A stretch of 64,000 nucleotides of DNA from assembly GCF_024347395.1 (NCBI RefSeq), contig NZ_AP025472.1, positions 1,922,001 through 1,986,000 on the forward strand. Direction: 5' to 3'. Shown here one piece after another: positions 42,037 to 49,574 of the stretch; within the stretch, counting starts at the first letter, position 1; each line of letters opens with the position of its first letter. The position numbers were made by a program, and so were the translations under genes. The notes beneath the pieces are model-generated. The model ran no database searches, had not been told where the DNA came from, and saw nothing but the letters and a program-made list of their open reading frames with translations. This DNA is from Vibrio cortegadensis. GTDB lineage: Bacteria > Pseudomonadota > Gammaproteobacteria > Enterobacterales > Vibrionaceae.

Positions 42037-43041
42037 ATGGCTACAATAAAAGATGTCGCACGCTTAGCAGGCGTATCCACAACTACCGTTTCTCACGTCA
42101 TCAACAAAACTCGATTTGTTGCTGAAACGACTCAAGAAAAGGTAATGAAAGCGGTAGACGAATTAAACTATGCTCCAAGTGCCGTTGCGAGAAGTTTAAA
42201 ATGTAATACCACACGCACCATTGGTATGCTCGTGACTCAATCTACCAATTTATTCTTTTCAGAAGTAATTGATGGCGTTGAGAGTTACTGTTATCGACAG
42301 GGCTACACGCTGATTCTTTGTAATACTGGTGGAATTTACGAAAAGCAGCGTGATTATATCCGCATGCTTGCCGAAAAGCGTGTTGATGGCATGTTAGTCA
42401 TGTGTTCAGATTTAACTGAAGAGCTAAAAGAGATGTTAGATCGTCACTCTGATATCCCTAAAGTGATCATGGACTGGGGCCCTGAAAGTTCGCAAGCCGA
42501 TAAGATCATCGATAATTCTGAAGAAGGCGCTTACCTTGCGACTAAGTACTTGCTTGATAACGGTCATACCGATATTGCATGCTTAAGTGGTCATTTCGAT
42601 AAGGTTGCATGTAAAGAGCGAATTTTAGGCTATCGACGAGCTCTCAAGGGTGCCGATATTGATGTGAATGAAGATTGGATCATCGAAGGCAATTTTGAAT
42701 GTGATACTGCAGTACTTGCTGCTGATAAAATTGTGAATATGGAAAATCGCCCAACGGCTGTCTTCTGTTTCAATGACACAATGGCTTTAGGATTGATGAG
42801 CCGCTTGCAGCAGAAAGGGATTAGAATCCCTGACGACATCTCTGTTATTGGTTACGACAACATTGAATTAGCAGAATATTTCTCTCCACCACTAACTACA
42901 GTCCACCAACCAAAAAGACGTGTTGGTAAAACTGCATTTGAGATTTTATTGGAACGAATCAAAGACAAAGAGCACGATAAACGCATCTTTGAAATGCACC
43001 CTGAAATCGTAGTTCGGGATACGGTAAAAAAACTTATTTAA
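42037..43041 (+). CDS. purR: Purine repressor PurR (LacI family)
   Basis: A 334-residue LacI-type repressor. The helix-turn-helix at 3-23 reads TIKDVARLAGVSTTTVSHVI, and the hinge has YAPSAVARSLK. The periplasmic-binding-protein-like core shows NLFFSEVIDGVE, KRVDGMLVMCS, VIMDWG and SVIGYDNIELAEYFSPPLTTVHQP. The DNA-binding helix and hinge are nearly those of E. coli PurR, so the operator should be the same. It binds hypoxanthine or guanine and represses purine genes. It is preceded by an unusually structured region (see 41765-41964). Confidence 0.93.
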   Translation: MATIKDVARLAGVSTTTVSHVINKTRFVAETTQEKVMKAVDELNYAPSAVARSLKCNTTRTIGMLVTQSTNLFFSEVIDGVESYCYRQGYTLILCNTGGIYEKQRDYIRMLAEKRVDGMLVMCSDLTEELKEMLDRHSDIPKVIMDWGPESSQADKIIDNSEEGAYLATKYLLDNGHTDIACLSGHFDKVACKERILGYRRALKGADIDVNEDWIIEGNFECDTAVLAADKIVNMENRPTAVFCFNDTMALGLMSRLQQKGIRIPDDISVIGYDNIELAEYFSPPLTTVHQPKRRVGKTAFEILLERIKDKEHDKRIFEMHPEIVVRDTVKKLI

Positions 43042-43198
43042 TTAAAATACTCAAATGAATGCGTATTAATCAGTGCGCATTCACAACACCTAAACTGCAA
43101 CTCAACCCACATCAAGCTCATGAATTATTGGACCAATGTCTCATTTTAAAACCTAAAATGTGATACCTATTCAATATTTTCCTATATGCTATGAGTGT

Positions 43199-43281
43199 CA
43201 CGCACAGGGCAAACTATTTGAAAAAATAGGACGCAAAGCCTCCGGCCTAAACCATTTGGTAGGTAGCGGGGTTACCGATGG
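43199..43281 (+). ncRNA. Cyclic di-GMP-I riboswitch (GEMM-I, Vc2 type)
   Basis: The sequence contains the conserved GEMM elements in order: CACGCACAGGGCAAAC at the start, GGACGCAAAGCCTCCGGCCTAAACC in the middle (read in parts: GGACGCAAAGCCTCCGG, CCTAAACC) and GGTAGCGGGGTTACCGATGG at the end. The tetraloop GAAA has become a GAAAA-containing loop between CTATTT and AAATAG. It is near-identical in core to the Vibrio cholerae Vc2 aptamer, and precedes the same gene, tfoY. It lies about 110 nt before the start codon, leaving room for an expression platform. Confidence 0.97.
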
Positions 43282-43310
43282 CAAGTATGCAAACAAAGTT
43301 TAACGTTTCG

Positions 43311-43342
43311 TTGACAGTACATTTGCATCACTTAGCTATTAT
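43311..43342 (+). promoter_or_regulatory. Possible tfoY promoter downstream of the riboswitch
   Basis: TTGACA (43311-43316) is a perfect -35. A TATTAT lies 20 nt further (43337-43342), and AGCTAT gives 17-nt spacing at 43334-43339. A transcript from here would skip the riboswitch and make tfoY independent of c-di-GMP. V. cholerae is reported to use promoters on both sides of this aptamer, which supports the idea. Confidence 0.4.
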
Positions 43343-43392
43343 CTCGGACCTGAAATTTGGTGGCGTAATCCTTTACACCGAGACTATACAGC

Positions 43393-43983
43393 ATGGATAA
43401 ACCAGTATTAAAAGACTCTATGAAGTTATTTGAGCAACTTGGCGCTATCAAGTCCCGCTCAATGTTTGGTGGATTTGGTATTTTTGCCAATGACACAATG
43501 TTCGCACTAGTAGTTAATGATCAACTACATATTCGTGCTGATAAAGATTCAACTAAGCAATTCCAAGAACAAGGTTATCAGCCATACATTTACAAAAAGC
43601 GTGGTTTCCCCGTTGTTACTAAGTATTTTGCTTTGCCTGAAAATTGCTGGGATACACCTGAGCAAATCTTAAAAACTGCAGTTGCTTCATTAGAATTCGC
43701 ACAGCAAGAAAAAAGCCAGCAATCATCGGCTAAGCCAAATCGATTAAAAGATTTACCTAATCTTAGACTTGCTACCGAGCGCATGCTTAAAAAAGCGGGT
43801 ATCGCAACAGTTGAAGAATTGCACAGCAAAGGCTCTCTAACCGCTTTCCAAGCAATTAGACAAACTCACTCATCATCTGTCAGCGTTGAGCTGTTATGGG
43901 CTCTTGAGGGCGCAATAAATGGCACTCATTGGTCAGTCGTTCCGCAAGAAAGGCGAAATGAGTTAATCAGCGACCTAAACTAG
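43393..43983 (+). CDS. tfoY: TfoX/Sxy family regulator TfoY
   Basis: A 196-residue protein with a TfoX N-terminal domain (starting LGAIKSRSMFGGFGIFANDTMFALVVNDQLHIRAD, read in part: RSMFGGFGIFANDTMFALV) and a TfoX C-terminal helix-hairpin domain (NRLKDLPNLRLATERMLKKAGI, read in part: NLRLATERMLKKAGI). TfoX homologues drive competence genes through CRP; the TfoY paralogue in V. cholerae promotes motility and type VI secretion when c-di-GMP is low. The aptamer directly upstream identifies it as TfoY rather than TfoX. No strong Shine-Dalgarno is seen before the ATG, in line with control at initiation. Confidence 0.95.
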   Translation: MDKPVLKDSMKLFEQLGAIKSRSMFGGFGIFANDTMFALVVNDQLHIRADKDSTKQFQEQGYQPYIYKKRGFPVVTKYFALPENCWDTPEQILKTAVASLEFAQQEKSQQSSAKPNRLKDLPNLRLATERMLKKAGIATVEELHSKGSLTAFQAIRQTHSSSVSVELLWALEGAINGTHWSVVPQERRNELISDLN

Positions 43984-43993
43984 TCGACACATC

Positions 43994-44027
43994 AAAAAAA
44001 CCGCCGCGTTTCTGCTGCGGTTTTTTT
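43994..44027 (+). terminator. Terminator of tfoY
   Basis: A7CCGC (43994-44004) and GCGGT7 (44017-44027) form a strong stem with a further C-G pair inside, followed by T7. It lies 10 nt past the tfoY stop codon and can act in both directions. Confidence 0.9.
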
Positions 44028-44152
44028 ATATTCTTTGATTTATATGAAATATTTCTCCTCGCTTCCCTGTCTTATCTTTGTAAGTCGATAAAACATTTGT
44101 CATATTGTTTCCATAAACTTGTTCCCATAAACGTTTGCAAGGAGCTTCTTCC

Positions 44153-44842
44153 ATGAGTAAAAAACTAATCATTGGTATCCTTTTAGTCGCTGTTGTTCTT
44201 TTTTTAGGCGTTAACTTTGGTCAATACCTAACCCTTGAAAACGCAAAAGCCCAACAAGCCGTACTCAACGAATATATCCAAAACAACTTCGTCGTTGCTG
44301 GCCTAATTTACTTCCTTGCTTACGTATTGATCACCGCGTTTTCAATTCCGGGAGCCGCTGTCGTCACACTTTTAGGCGCTGCTCTTTTTGGATTCTGGTT
44401 TAGCCTGTTCTTGGTCTCTTTTGCTAGCACAATTGGAGCAACGTTAGCGTTTTTGAGCAGTCGCTTCCTATTAAGAGATTGGGTGCAAAGTAAGTTTGGA
44501 GACAAACTAGAGGCGATTAATAATGGTGTTGAAAAAGATGGGGCGTTTTATCTCTTCTCATTACGCTTGATCCCTGTTTTCCCATTTTTCTTAATTAATC
44601 TATTGATGGGCCTAACTCCAATCACCACCTTAAAATTCTACCTAACTAGTCAATTAGGTATGCTCGCTGGTACCATGGTCTACCTAAATGCAGGCACACA
44701 GCTTGCCGAAATAGACTCGCTTTCTGGCATTGTTTCACCCTCCGTATTGGCGTCATTTGCACTACTCGGTCTATTTCCTATCATCGCAAAATGGTTAATG
44801 GCAAAATTTAAACCGACAACTCATGCAGAGAATGAATCATGA
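44153..44842 (+). CDS. TVP38/TMEM64 (VTT-domain) membrane protein
   Basis: A 229-residue inner-membrane protein of the VTT/SNARE-associated (DedA-like) group. There is an N-terminal helix, then the family core with FSIPGAAVVTLLGAALFGFW, GATLAFLSSRFLLRDWVQSKFG and RLIPVFPFFLINLLMGL. Members are thought to move or scramble lipids; the substrate is not known for this branch. ATG 44153 is preceded by AAGGAG at 8 nt; the upstream TTG at 44135 is less likely. Its stop overlaps the next gene by 4 nt (ATGA). Confidence 0.85.
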   Translation: MSKKLIIGILLVAVVLFLGVNFGQYLTLENAKAQQAVLNEYIQNNFVVAGLIYFLAYVLITAFSIPGAAVVTLLGAALFGFWFSLFLVSFASTIGATLAFLSSRFLLRDWVQSKFGDKLEAINNGVEKDGAFYLFSLRLIPVFPFFLINLLMGLTPITTLKFYLTSQLGMLAGTMVYLNAGTQLAEIDSLSGIVSPSVLASFALLGLFPIIAKWLMAKFKPTTHAENES

Positions 44843-45156
44843 AAGCATTTATTGCGAGCACACCAACTGAAGCGCATATCGTGTGTGAATGGTTGAAGAG
44901 CGAACGCATCGACTGTGAAGTTCGAGGTGAGGGGTTGTTTGGTCTTCGTGGCGAGTTACCACTAAATGATGATACAGATGCTTATATTTGGTTACACAAC
45001 CCTGAACAAGCACTAAAAGCGAAAGCCATTATTGATGACTACCAGCAACAATGCAGTAGTCACCAACAACATTCATGGCACTGTCAGCACTGTAATAATG
45101 AGAATGAACCGCAATTTGGAGTTTGCTGGAGTTGTAGTCATAGCCGCGATATTTAA
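44839..45156 (+). CDS. DUF2007 protein with C-terminal zinc ribbon
   Basis: A 105-residue protein. Residues 1-70 match DUF2007 (MKAFIASTPTEAHIVCEWL and DDTDAYIWLHNPEQALKAK), a small PII-like or ferredoxin-like fold of unknown role. The C-terminal 25 residues carry a rubredoxin-type zinc ribbon: CQHC at 83-86 and CWSC at about 96-99. It overlaps the preceding VTT gene by 4 nt, so the two are probably co-translated and may work together at the membrane. Confidence 0.8.
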   Translation: MKAFIASTPTEAHIVCEWLKSERIDCEVRGEGLFGLRGELPLNDDTDAYIWLHNPEQALKAKAIIDDYQQQCSSHQQHSWHCQHCNNENEPQFGVCWSCSHSRDI

Positions 45157-45196
45157 CTACTAAGCAATGATAGCTCTATAAATATAACTCGCACCG

Positions 45197-45235
45197 TTAA
45201 CGAGTAGTACTCTTCCCCGATAATCTACTCGTTAA
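45197..45235. repeat. 11-bp inverted repeat at the end of the hydrolase gene
   Basis: TTAACGAGTAG (45197-45207) and CTACTCGTTAA (45225-45235) are perfect inverted copies with a 17-nt loop. The right arm overlaps the stop codon of the leftward hydrolase gene. It lies between convergent genes and may limit transcription from both sides, though no T run follows. Confidence 0.5.
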
Positions 45236-46025
45236 TTTGTTTTTGAATAAACTCTATAGAGTGCTTATTAAACTCCTCAGGTCGCTCGACATTACATACA
45301 TGCCCACAATCGGGAATCTCACACAACTCGCTCGACTCATGCACTGCAATCATCTCTTTTACCGGTTGGATAAACATGTAGTCTTTCTCACCCATTAAAT
45401 AAAGTGTAGGGATGGGTAATTCACTGTCTTTAAAATAGCGCATCAAAGGGTTAACTTCAGAGGTCAACATAAACCAGCGTTTAAATTCTTTCTGGCATAA
45501 TTTCTTAGCTTCTCGGATAAAGAGGTTGCGCGACTCTTTCTGATTTCGCTGCGGCATAACAATGTAAGCGAAAAGGCTATACAGCCACATGTAAGGGATA
45601 ATGTGCTTGCTCATGTTACCGAGCTTCACCAGTACTTGCGATCGAGTATTAAGACGAGTAACGGCACCACCCAACACCATAGAACGAACACGATGGGTGG
45701 CAAGTTCCGCGATATTTCGAACAATAATCGTCCCTAGCGACATGCCAACAAAATGTGCTGAACGGATCTTAAGGTGATCTAATACTCTAAGGATGTCCAT
45801 AGTCACCGTTTTAAAAGTATACCGATTACTGATCAGCTCTTTCAGAAGTTGATTCGATTTTCCGTGTCCTCTCAAATCAATCAGTAAAAGATTAAAATGA
45901 GCTTTATACGCTTTGATTTGTTTAAACCAAATGGATGAACTTCCGCCCGCACCATGCACAAACACCACCCATTCTTCACTTGTGGGATGAGTATAAGTTT
46001 TATGGAATAAAAGAGACTCAGTCAT
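45225..46025 (-). CDS. Alpha/beta hydrolase
   Basis: A 266-residue alpha/beta-hydrolase fold protein. The oxyanion region is VHGAGGSSSIWF, LLIDLRGHGKSNQLL follows, the nucleophile elbow is GMSLGTI with the catalytic Ser, an acid-bearing strand is LMGEKDYMF, and the catalytic His is in DCGHVCN. The fold serves many esterases and lyases; nothing in the sequence fixes the substrate. It is transcribed alone, convergent with the VTT-DUF2007 pair. Confidence 0.85.
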   Translation of the reverse strand: MTESLLFHKTYTHPTSEEWVVFVHGAGGSSSIWFKQIKAYKAHFNLLLIDLRGHGKSNQLLKELISNRYTFKTVTMDILRVLDHLKIRSAHFVGMSLGTIIVRNIAELATHRVRSMVLGGAVTRLNTRSQVLVKLGNMSKHIIPYMWLYSLFAYIVMPQRNQKESRNLFIREAKKLCQKEFKRWFMLTSEVNPLMRYFKDSELPIPTLYLMGEKDYMFIQPVKEMIAVHESSELCEIPDCGHVCNVERPEEFNKHSIEFIQKQINE

Positions 46026-46201
46026 AAATTAGGAGGTTCGCTATATATCAATGGGATTTAAAAGTGGAATGGAAGATTAACACAGATCAAGCGGATTGGA
46101 GTTTAGCTAATGTCAGATATTAGCTATTAGGGTAAAAAAGTGTGAGATTAGCGGTCTTATAAGCTAATTTAATGATATTACTATCGATAAGCACCACATT
46201 A

Positions 46202-46240
46202 TAGAAATAAAGTGAAGACGCCATCACGCCTTCACCTTTA
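46202..46240 (-). terminator. Terminator of glgCA
   Basis: GTGAAGACG (46212-46220) pairs with CGCCTTCAC (46227-46235) with one mismatch on the plus strand, which becomes a G-T pair on the minus strand. The minus strand then reads CTTTATTTC. It ends right at the glgA stop codon. Confidence 0.6.
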
Positions 46241-46241
46241 T

Positions 46242-47699
46242 TTATAGAGCGTCTCGATACATAGCGAGATAGGTTTTCGCCGCTTCACTCCAAGAGAACT
46301 CTTGTTTCATGGCTTGTAACTGAACACGTTTAATTTCCGCAGGCTGTTGTGTATAAACCAGCAGAGATCGTAGCATCACAAGCAGCAATGCATTCGAGCT
46401 TGGCTCACTGAAACTAAATCCTGTTGCGTCAAATGGAGAACTATCGTAATCAACAACGCTATCTTTCAACCCACCAACTGAACGAACAATCGGCAGCGTT
46501 CCATAAGCCATACTGTATATCTGATTGAGGCCACAAGGCTCAAATTCAGATGGCATTAAGAAGAAGTCAGAGCCCGCCTCAACTAAATGAGCCAATGTGT
46601 TGTCGTACGCTTCTACAAAAGCAAACTTATCGGAATGCAGTGACATGATCTCTTTCAGTTGTTCTGCTAGGACAGGATCCCCTGTTCCAACCACCACAAC
46701 CTGTAGATCATTTTTCAAAAATTCAGACAGAATTGGTAATAAGTAGTGCACGCCTTTCTGATGAGTTAACCGGCAAACCATGCCGTAAACTGCAACCGAT
46801 TTCTCTGGTAACCCCACTTCAGATTGGAGTTGTTGCTTACACACTTTCTTGCCGCGAACCATACTCTGATGAGAGGCTTTATACTGTTTAAGGATTAAAG
46901 TGTCCTTCTCCGGGTTCCATGCCCCGTAGTCACAACCATTTAGTATCCCATACAGATCATCACTACGCTGTTGAAATTCAGCAGCCATACCGTGGCTACC
47001 TAACTCAGTGAGTAACTCTTTCGCGTAGCTAGGGCTTACTGCATTGATCTTGTCTGCATTCAGGACACCGGCTTTAAGCATGGTGATATGAGTTTCACTT
47101 ACGGCAGCATCTGGGGCATACCGAACATGAAATTCGTGTACGCTACTTTGCAGCTCATCGTAACTGAACACACCTTTGAATACCGCGTTATGCACCGAAA
47201 TGACACTCTTCATTTGAGCGTAAAATTCCTCTTTCGCATAACGGTGTTTCAAAAAGTATGGGACAAACCCAGTATGCCAATCATTAGCATGAACGATATT
47301 TGGTTGAAACGATAACTTCGGCAGCATATCGAGACAAGCAGCACTAAAGAAAGCAAAACGTTCACCATTGTCAGCATACGCTTGGTTATTTTCTGCGTAC
47401 ATTTCAGCACGGTCAAAAAACTGAGGACAGTCAATGGCGTACACCGATGTACCTTCTAACGTTAACTCTCGCACCATATATGGCGTATGAGGCCAATGCT
47501 CAAGTTGTGTATCTAATAGAACTTTTGCTTCTGTAACACCTGGAATTTTTCTGTACGCTGGAAGTGTGATTCGTACATCTTGCTCTAGGTTTTTTAACGC
47601 TAAAGGCAGTGCCTTGGCAACATCTGCCAAGCCACCGCTTTTAATTAACCCTTCGACCTCTGATGCAACAAACAGAATAGAAAGAGTTTTAGTAGCCAA
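46242..47699 (-). CDS. glgA: Glycogen synthase GlgA
   Basis: A 485-residue GT5 enzyme that extends alpha-1,4-glucan from ADP-glucose. The ADP-glucose loop is KSGGLADVAKALP near residue 20, HANDWHTGFVP follows, and the C-terminal half has EFEPCGLNQIYSMAYGTLPIVRSVGGL. The frame opens upstream to 47744. I chose TTG at 47699, since AAAGGAG lies 6 nt upstream and it yields MATKTLSILFVASEVEG, the family N-terminus. The start overlaps the last 11 nt of glgC, so the pair is translationally coupled. Confidence 0.93.
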   Translation of the reverse strand: MATKTLSILFVASEVEGLIKSGGLADVAKALPLALKNLEQDVRITLPAYRKIPGVTEAKVLLDTQLEHWPHTPYMVRELTLEGTSVYAIDCPQFFDRAEMYAENNQAYADNGERFAFFSAACLDMLPKLSFQPNIVHANDWHTGFVPYFLKHRYAKEEFYAQMKSVISVHNAVFKGVFSYDELQSSVHEFHVRYAPDAAVSETHITMLKAGVLNADKINAVSPSYAKELLTELGSHGMAAEFQQRSDDLYGILNGCDYGAWNPEKDTLILKQYKASHQSMVRGKKVCKQQLQSEVGLPEKSVAVYGMVCRLTHQKGVHYLLPILSEFLKNDLQVVVVGTGDPVLAEQLKEIMSLHSDKFAFVEAYDNTLAHLVEAGSDFFLMPSEFEPCGLNQIYSMAYGTLPIVRSVGGLKDSVVDYDSSPFDATGFSFSEPSSNALLLVMLRSLLVYTQQPAEIKRVQLQAMKQEFSWSEAAKTYLAMYRDAL

Positions 47700-48906
47700 T
47701 GCGCGCTCCTTTAGGGATAACAACAATGCCTTCATCCGATACATGATAATGCTTTTTATCTTCTTGGAGGTTTACGCCAATCTGTGTGTCAGGTGCAATA
47801 TCGACATCTTTATCGACAATAACTCGACGTAATACACACCCTTCACCGATCTTCACATCACCAAGTAGAATACTTTCGCTAATGTCACACGTCGAAGCGA
47901 TATTACTTCTAAATCCAAGTACTGATTTCTCAATACGCGAACCACGAACAAAACTACCGTTACATACCAAGCTATCAATAATCTGTACTCGACCATTCAC
48001 TGAATCAGTGAAAGTTGCTGGCGGTAGTGGTGGGTAGTAAGTATGTAGGGGCCACTTGCGGTTATAAAGTGAGAAAGGAGCATCTTCAGCAAGAAGATCC
48101 ATATGAGCCTGCCAGTACGCATCAATCGTACCTACATCGCGCCAATACACTTCCTCTTTTTCGCCAGTGATCTTATTTGTACTAAAGTCATAAACAAATA
48201 CATCACCACGTGGGTACATATTAGGAATGATGTCTTTACCAAAATCATGGCTAGAATCTTCTTTCTCAGCATCGGCGTTCAATTCAGCAAACAGATTCTG
48301 AGCTTCAAATACATAGTTACCCATTGATACAAGTGCGAATTCAGGGTCACCCGGAATCGATTTAGGGTTGCTTGGCTTCTCTTCGAAACCTATCATGCGG
48401 CCCTCTTCATCCACTTCAATAACACCAAATTCACTTGCTTCGGCAACAGGCATGCGAAGAGCTGAAACCGTTAGAGACGCTTCTTTCTTCTGGTGGAAAT
48501 CAAGCATCTGCTTAATGTCCATTTTATAAATATGATCAGAACCAAAAATGCAAACGTGTTCTGGCTCTTCTAATTCCATAAAACGTAAGTTTTGGTAGAT
48601 AGCATCTGCTGTGCCTTCATACCAACGCTTACCTGTTCTCATTTGAGCAGGAATCGGATCTATAAATCGGTCCGTGATCCCACTAATATTCCAGCCCTTT
48701 TTCATGTGGTGAAATAACGATTGAGATTTAAATTGAGTTAACACGTAAATTTTCATCAGATCTGCATTAACAAAATTGTTCAATGCGAAATCTATTAAGC
48801 GATAACTTCCACCGAACGGAACTGCAGGCTTACTACGAGATTCGGTTAAAGGCCTTAAACGAGAACCTTCACCGCCAGCAAGAATCATACCCAATACACC
48901 AGCCAT
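47689..48906 (-). CDS. glgC: Glucose-1-phosphate adenylyltransferase GlgC
   Basis: A 405-residue enzyme that makes ADP-glucose, the rate-controlling step of glycogen synthesis. The nucleotidyltransferase signature is GMILAGGEGSRLRPLTESRS, with KPAVPFGGSYRLIDFALNN, the catalytic Asp in FGSDHIYKMD, and FEEKPSNPKS. The C-terminal half is a left-handed beta-helix (LGFRSNIASTCDISESILLGDVKIGEG, read in part: SESILLGDVKIGEG). ATG 48906 has GGAG about 7 nt upstream; the 48918 ATG overlaps that site. It is followed by glgA; no branching enzyme or phosphorylase is in the window. Confidence 0.96.
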   Translation of the reverse strand: MAGVLGMILAGGEGSRLRPLTESRSKPAVPFGGSYRLIDFALNNFVNADLMKIYVLTQFKSQSLFHHMKKGWNISGITDRFIDPIPAQMRTGKRWYEGTADAIYQNLRFMELEEPEHVCIFGSDHIYKMDIKQMLDFHQKKEASLTVSALRMPVAEASEFGVIEVDEEGRMIGFEEKPSNPKSIPGDPEFALVSMGNYVFEAQNLFAELNADAEKEDSSHDFGKDIIPNMYPRGDVFVYDFSTNKITGEKEEVYWRDVGTIDAYWQAHMDLLAEDAPFSLYNRKWPLHTYYPPLPPATFTDSVNGRVQIIDSLVCNGSFVRGSRIEKSVLGFRSNIASTCDISESILLGDVKIGEGCVLRRVIVDKDVDIAPDTQIGVNLQEDKKHYHVSDEGIVVIPKGARIGY

Positions 48907-49545
48907 TTTATTCTCCATATATAGCTTATAAGAATGCTCGATATTTACTTGTGAAGAAATACTTCGGGGGAAGCAAACATCGATTCTGTATACTTTATGC
49001 GCATCAATACACCAATTAAGATCCCAGTATGGTGTACTTATTTATTAAGCCTCGCGCAGGTTGAGTGCTATATTTATTGCACTTTGTTTCTTATAACTTA
49101 TCTTTTTTAGAAGAGAATACCAATTTAAAAAATCCTATTCTTCGACACTATACATTTTGTGTGCGCAAGTCGTAGGTTCGGTCACATTACACCGCCAAGA
49201 CCAAACAATAAATCAACATGCAATCAACATAAACCACACACGCAATTTGTTCACCTTGAGCAGTATAATAATCTCAGGTGACAGTTATATGAATTTACAA
49301 TCACTTCACGAATGAATTGCATAGTTAGCCCCTGAGCTCAAACTACCTATTTTATTGACTTCGGCATATTTTATTATTTCATGGCTGGATATTATTTCGG
49401 CGATTTTGCTTATATTTACAAAACACCACACTAATTAAATGAATCAATAAAACGGATTCAATTATCAAAGAGAGAAAAGGGCCAGTGTTGATTTATTAAC
49501 AAATTTGACAAATATAGATATCGGATTGATTTAATGCTTGTATAA
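48907..49545. other. Gene-free region upstream of glgC
   Basis: This 640-nt AT-rich stretch lies between the topA terminator and glgC. I found no reading frame with family character, no RNA gene and no strong palindrome. It should contain the glgC promoter. A weak inverted pair GAAGAGAAT / ATTCTTC sits near 49110-49145. Confidence 0.5.
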
Positions 49546-49570
49546 AAAAAGCAGCTCGAAAGCTGCTTTT
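49546..49570 (-). terminator. Terminator of topA
   Basis: AAAAGCAGCT (49547-49556) and AGCTGCTTTT (49561-49570) form a 10-bp stem. On the minus strand the loop is TTCG, a stable tetraloop, and T7 follows. It lies 5 nt past the topA stop codon. Confidence 0.9.
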
Positions 49571-49574
49571 AAAT

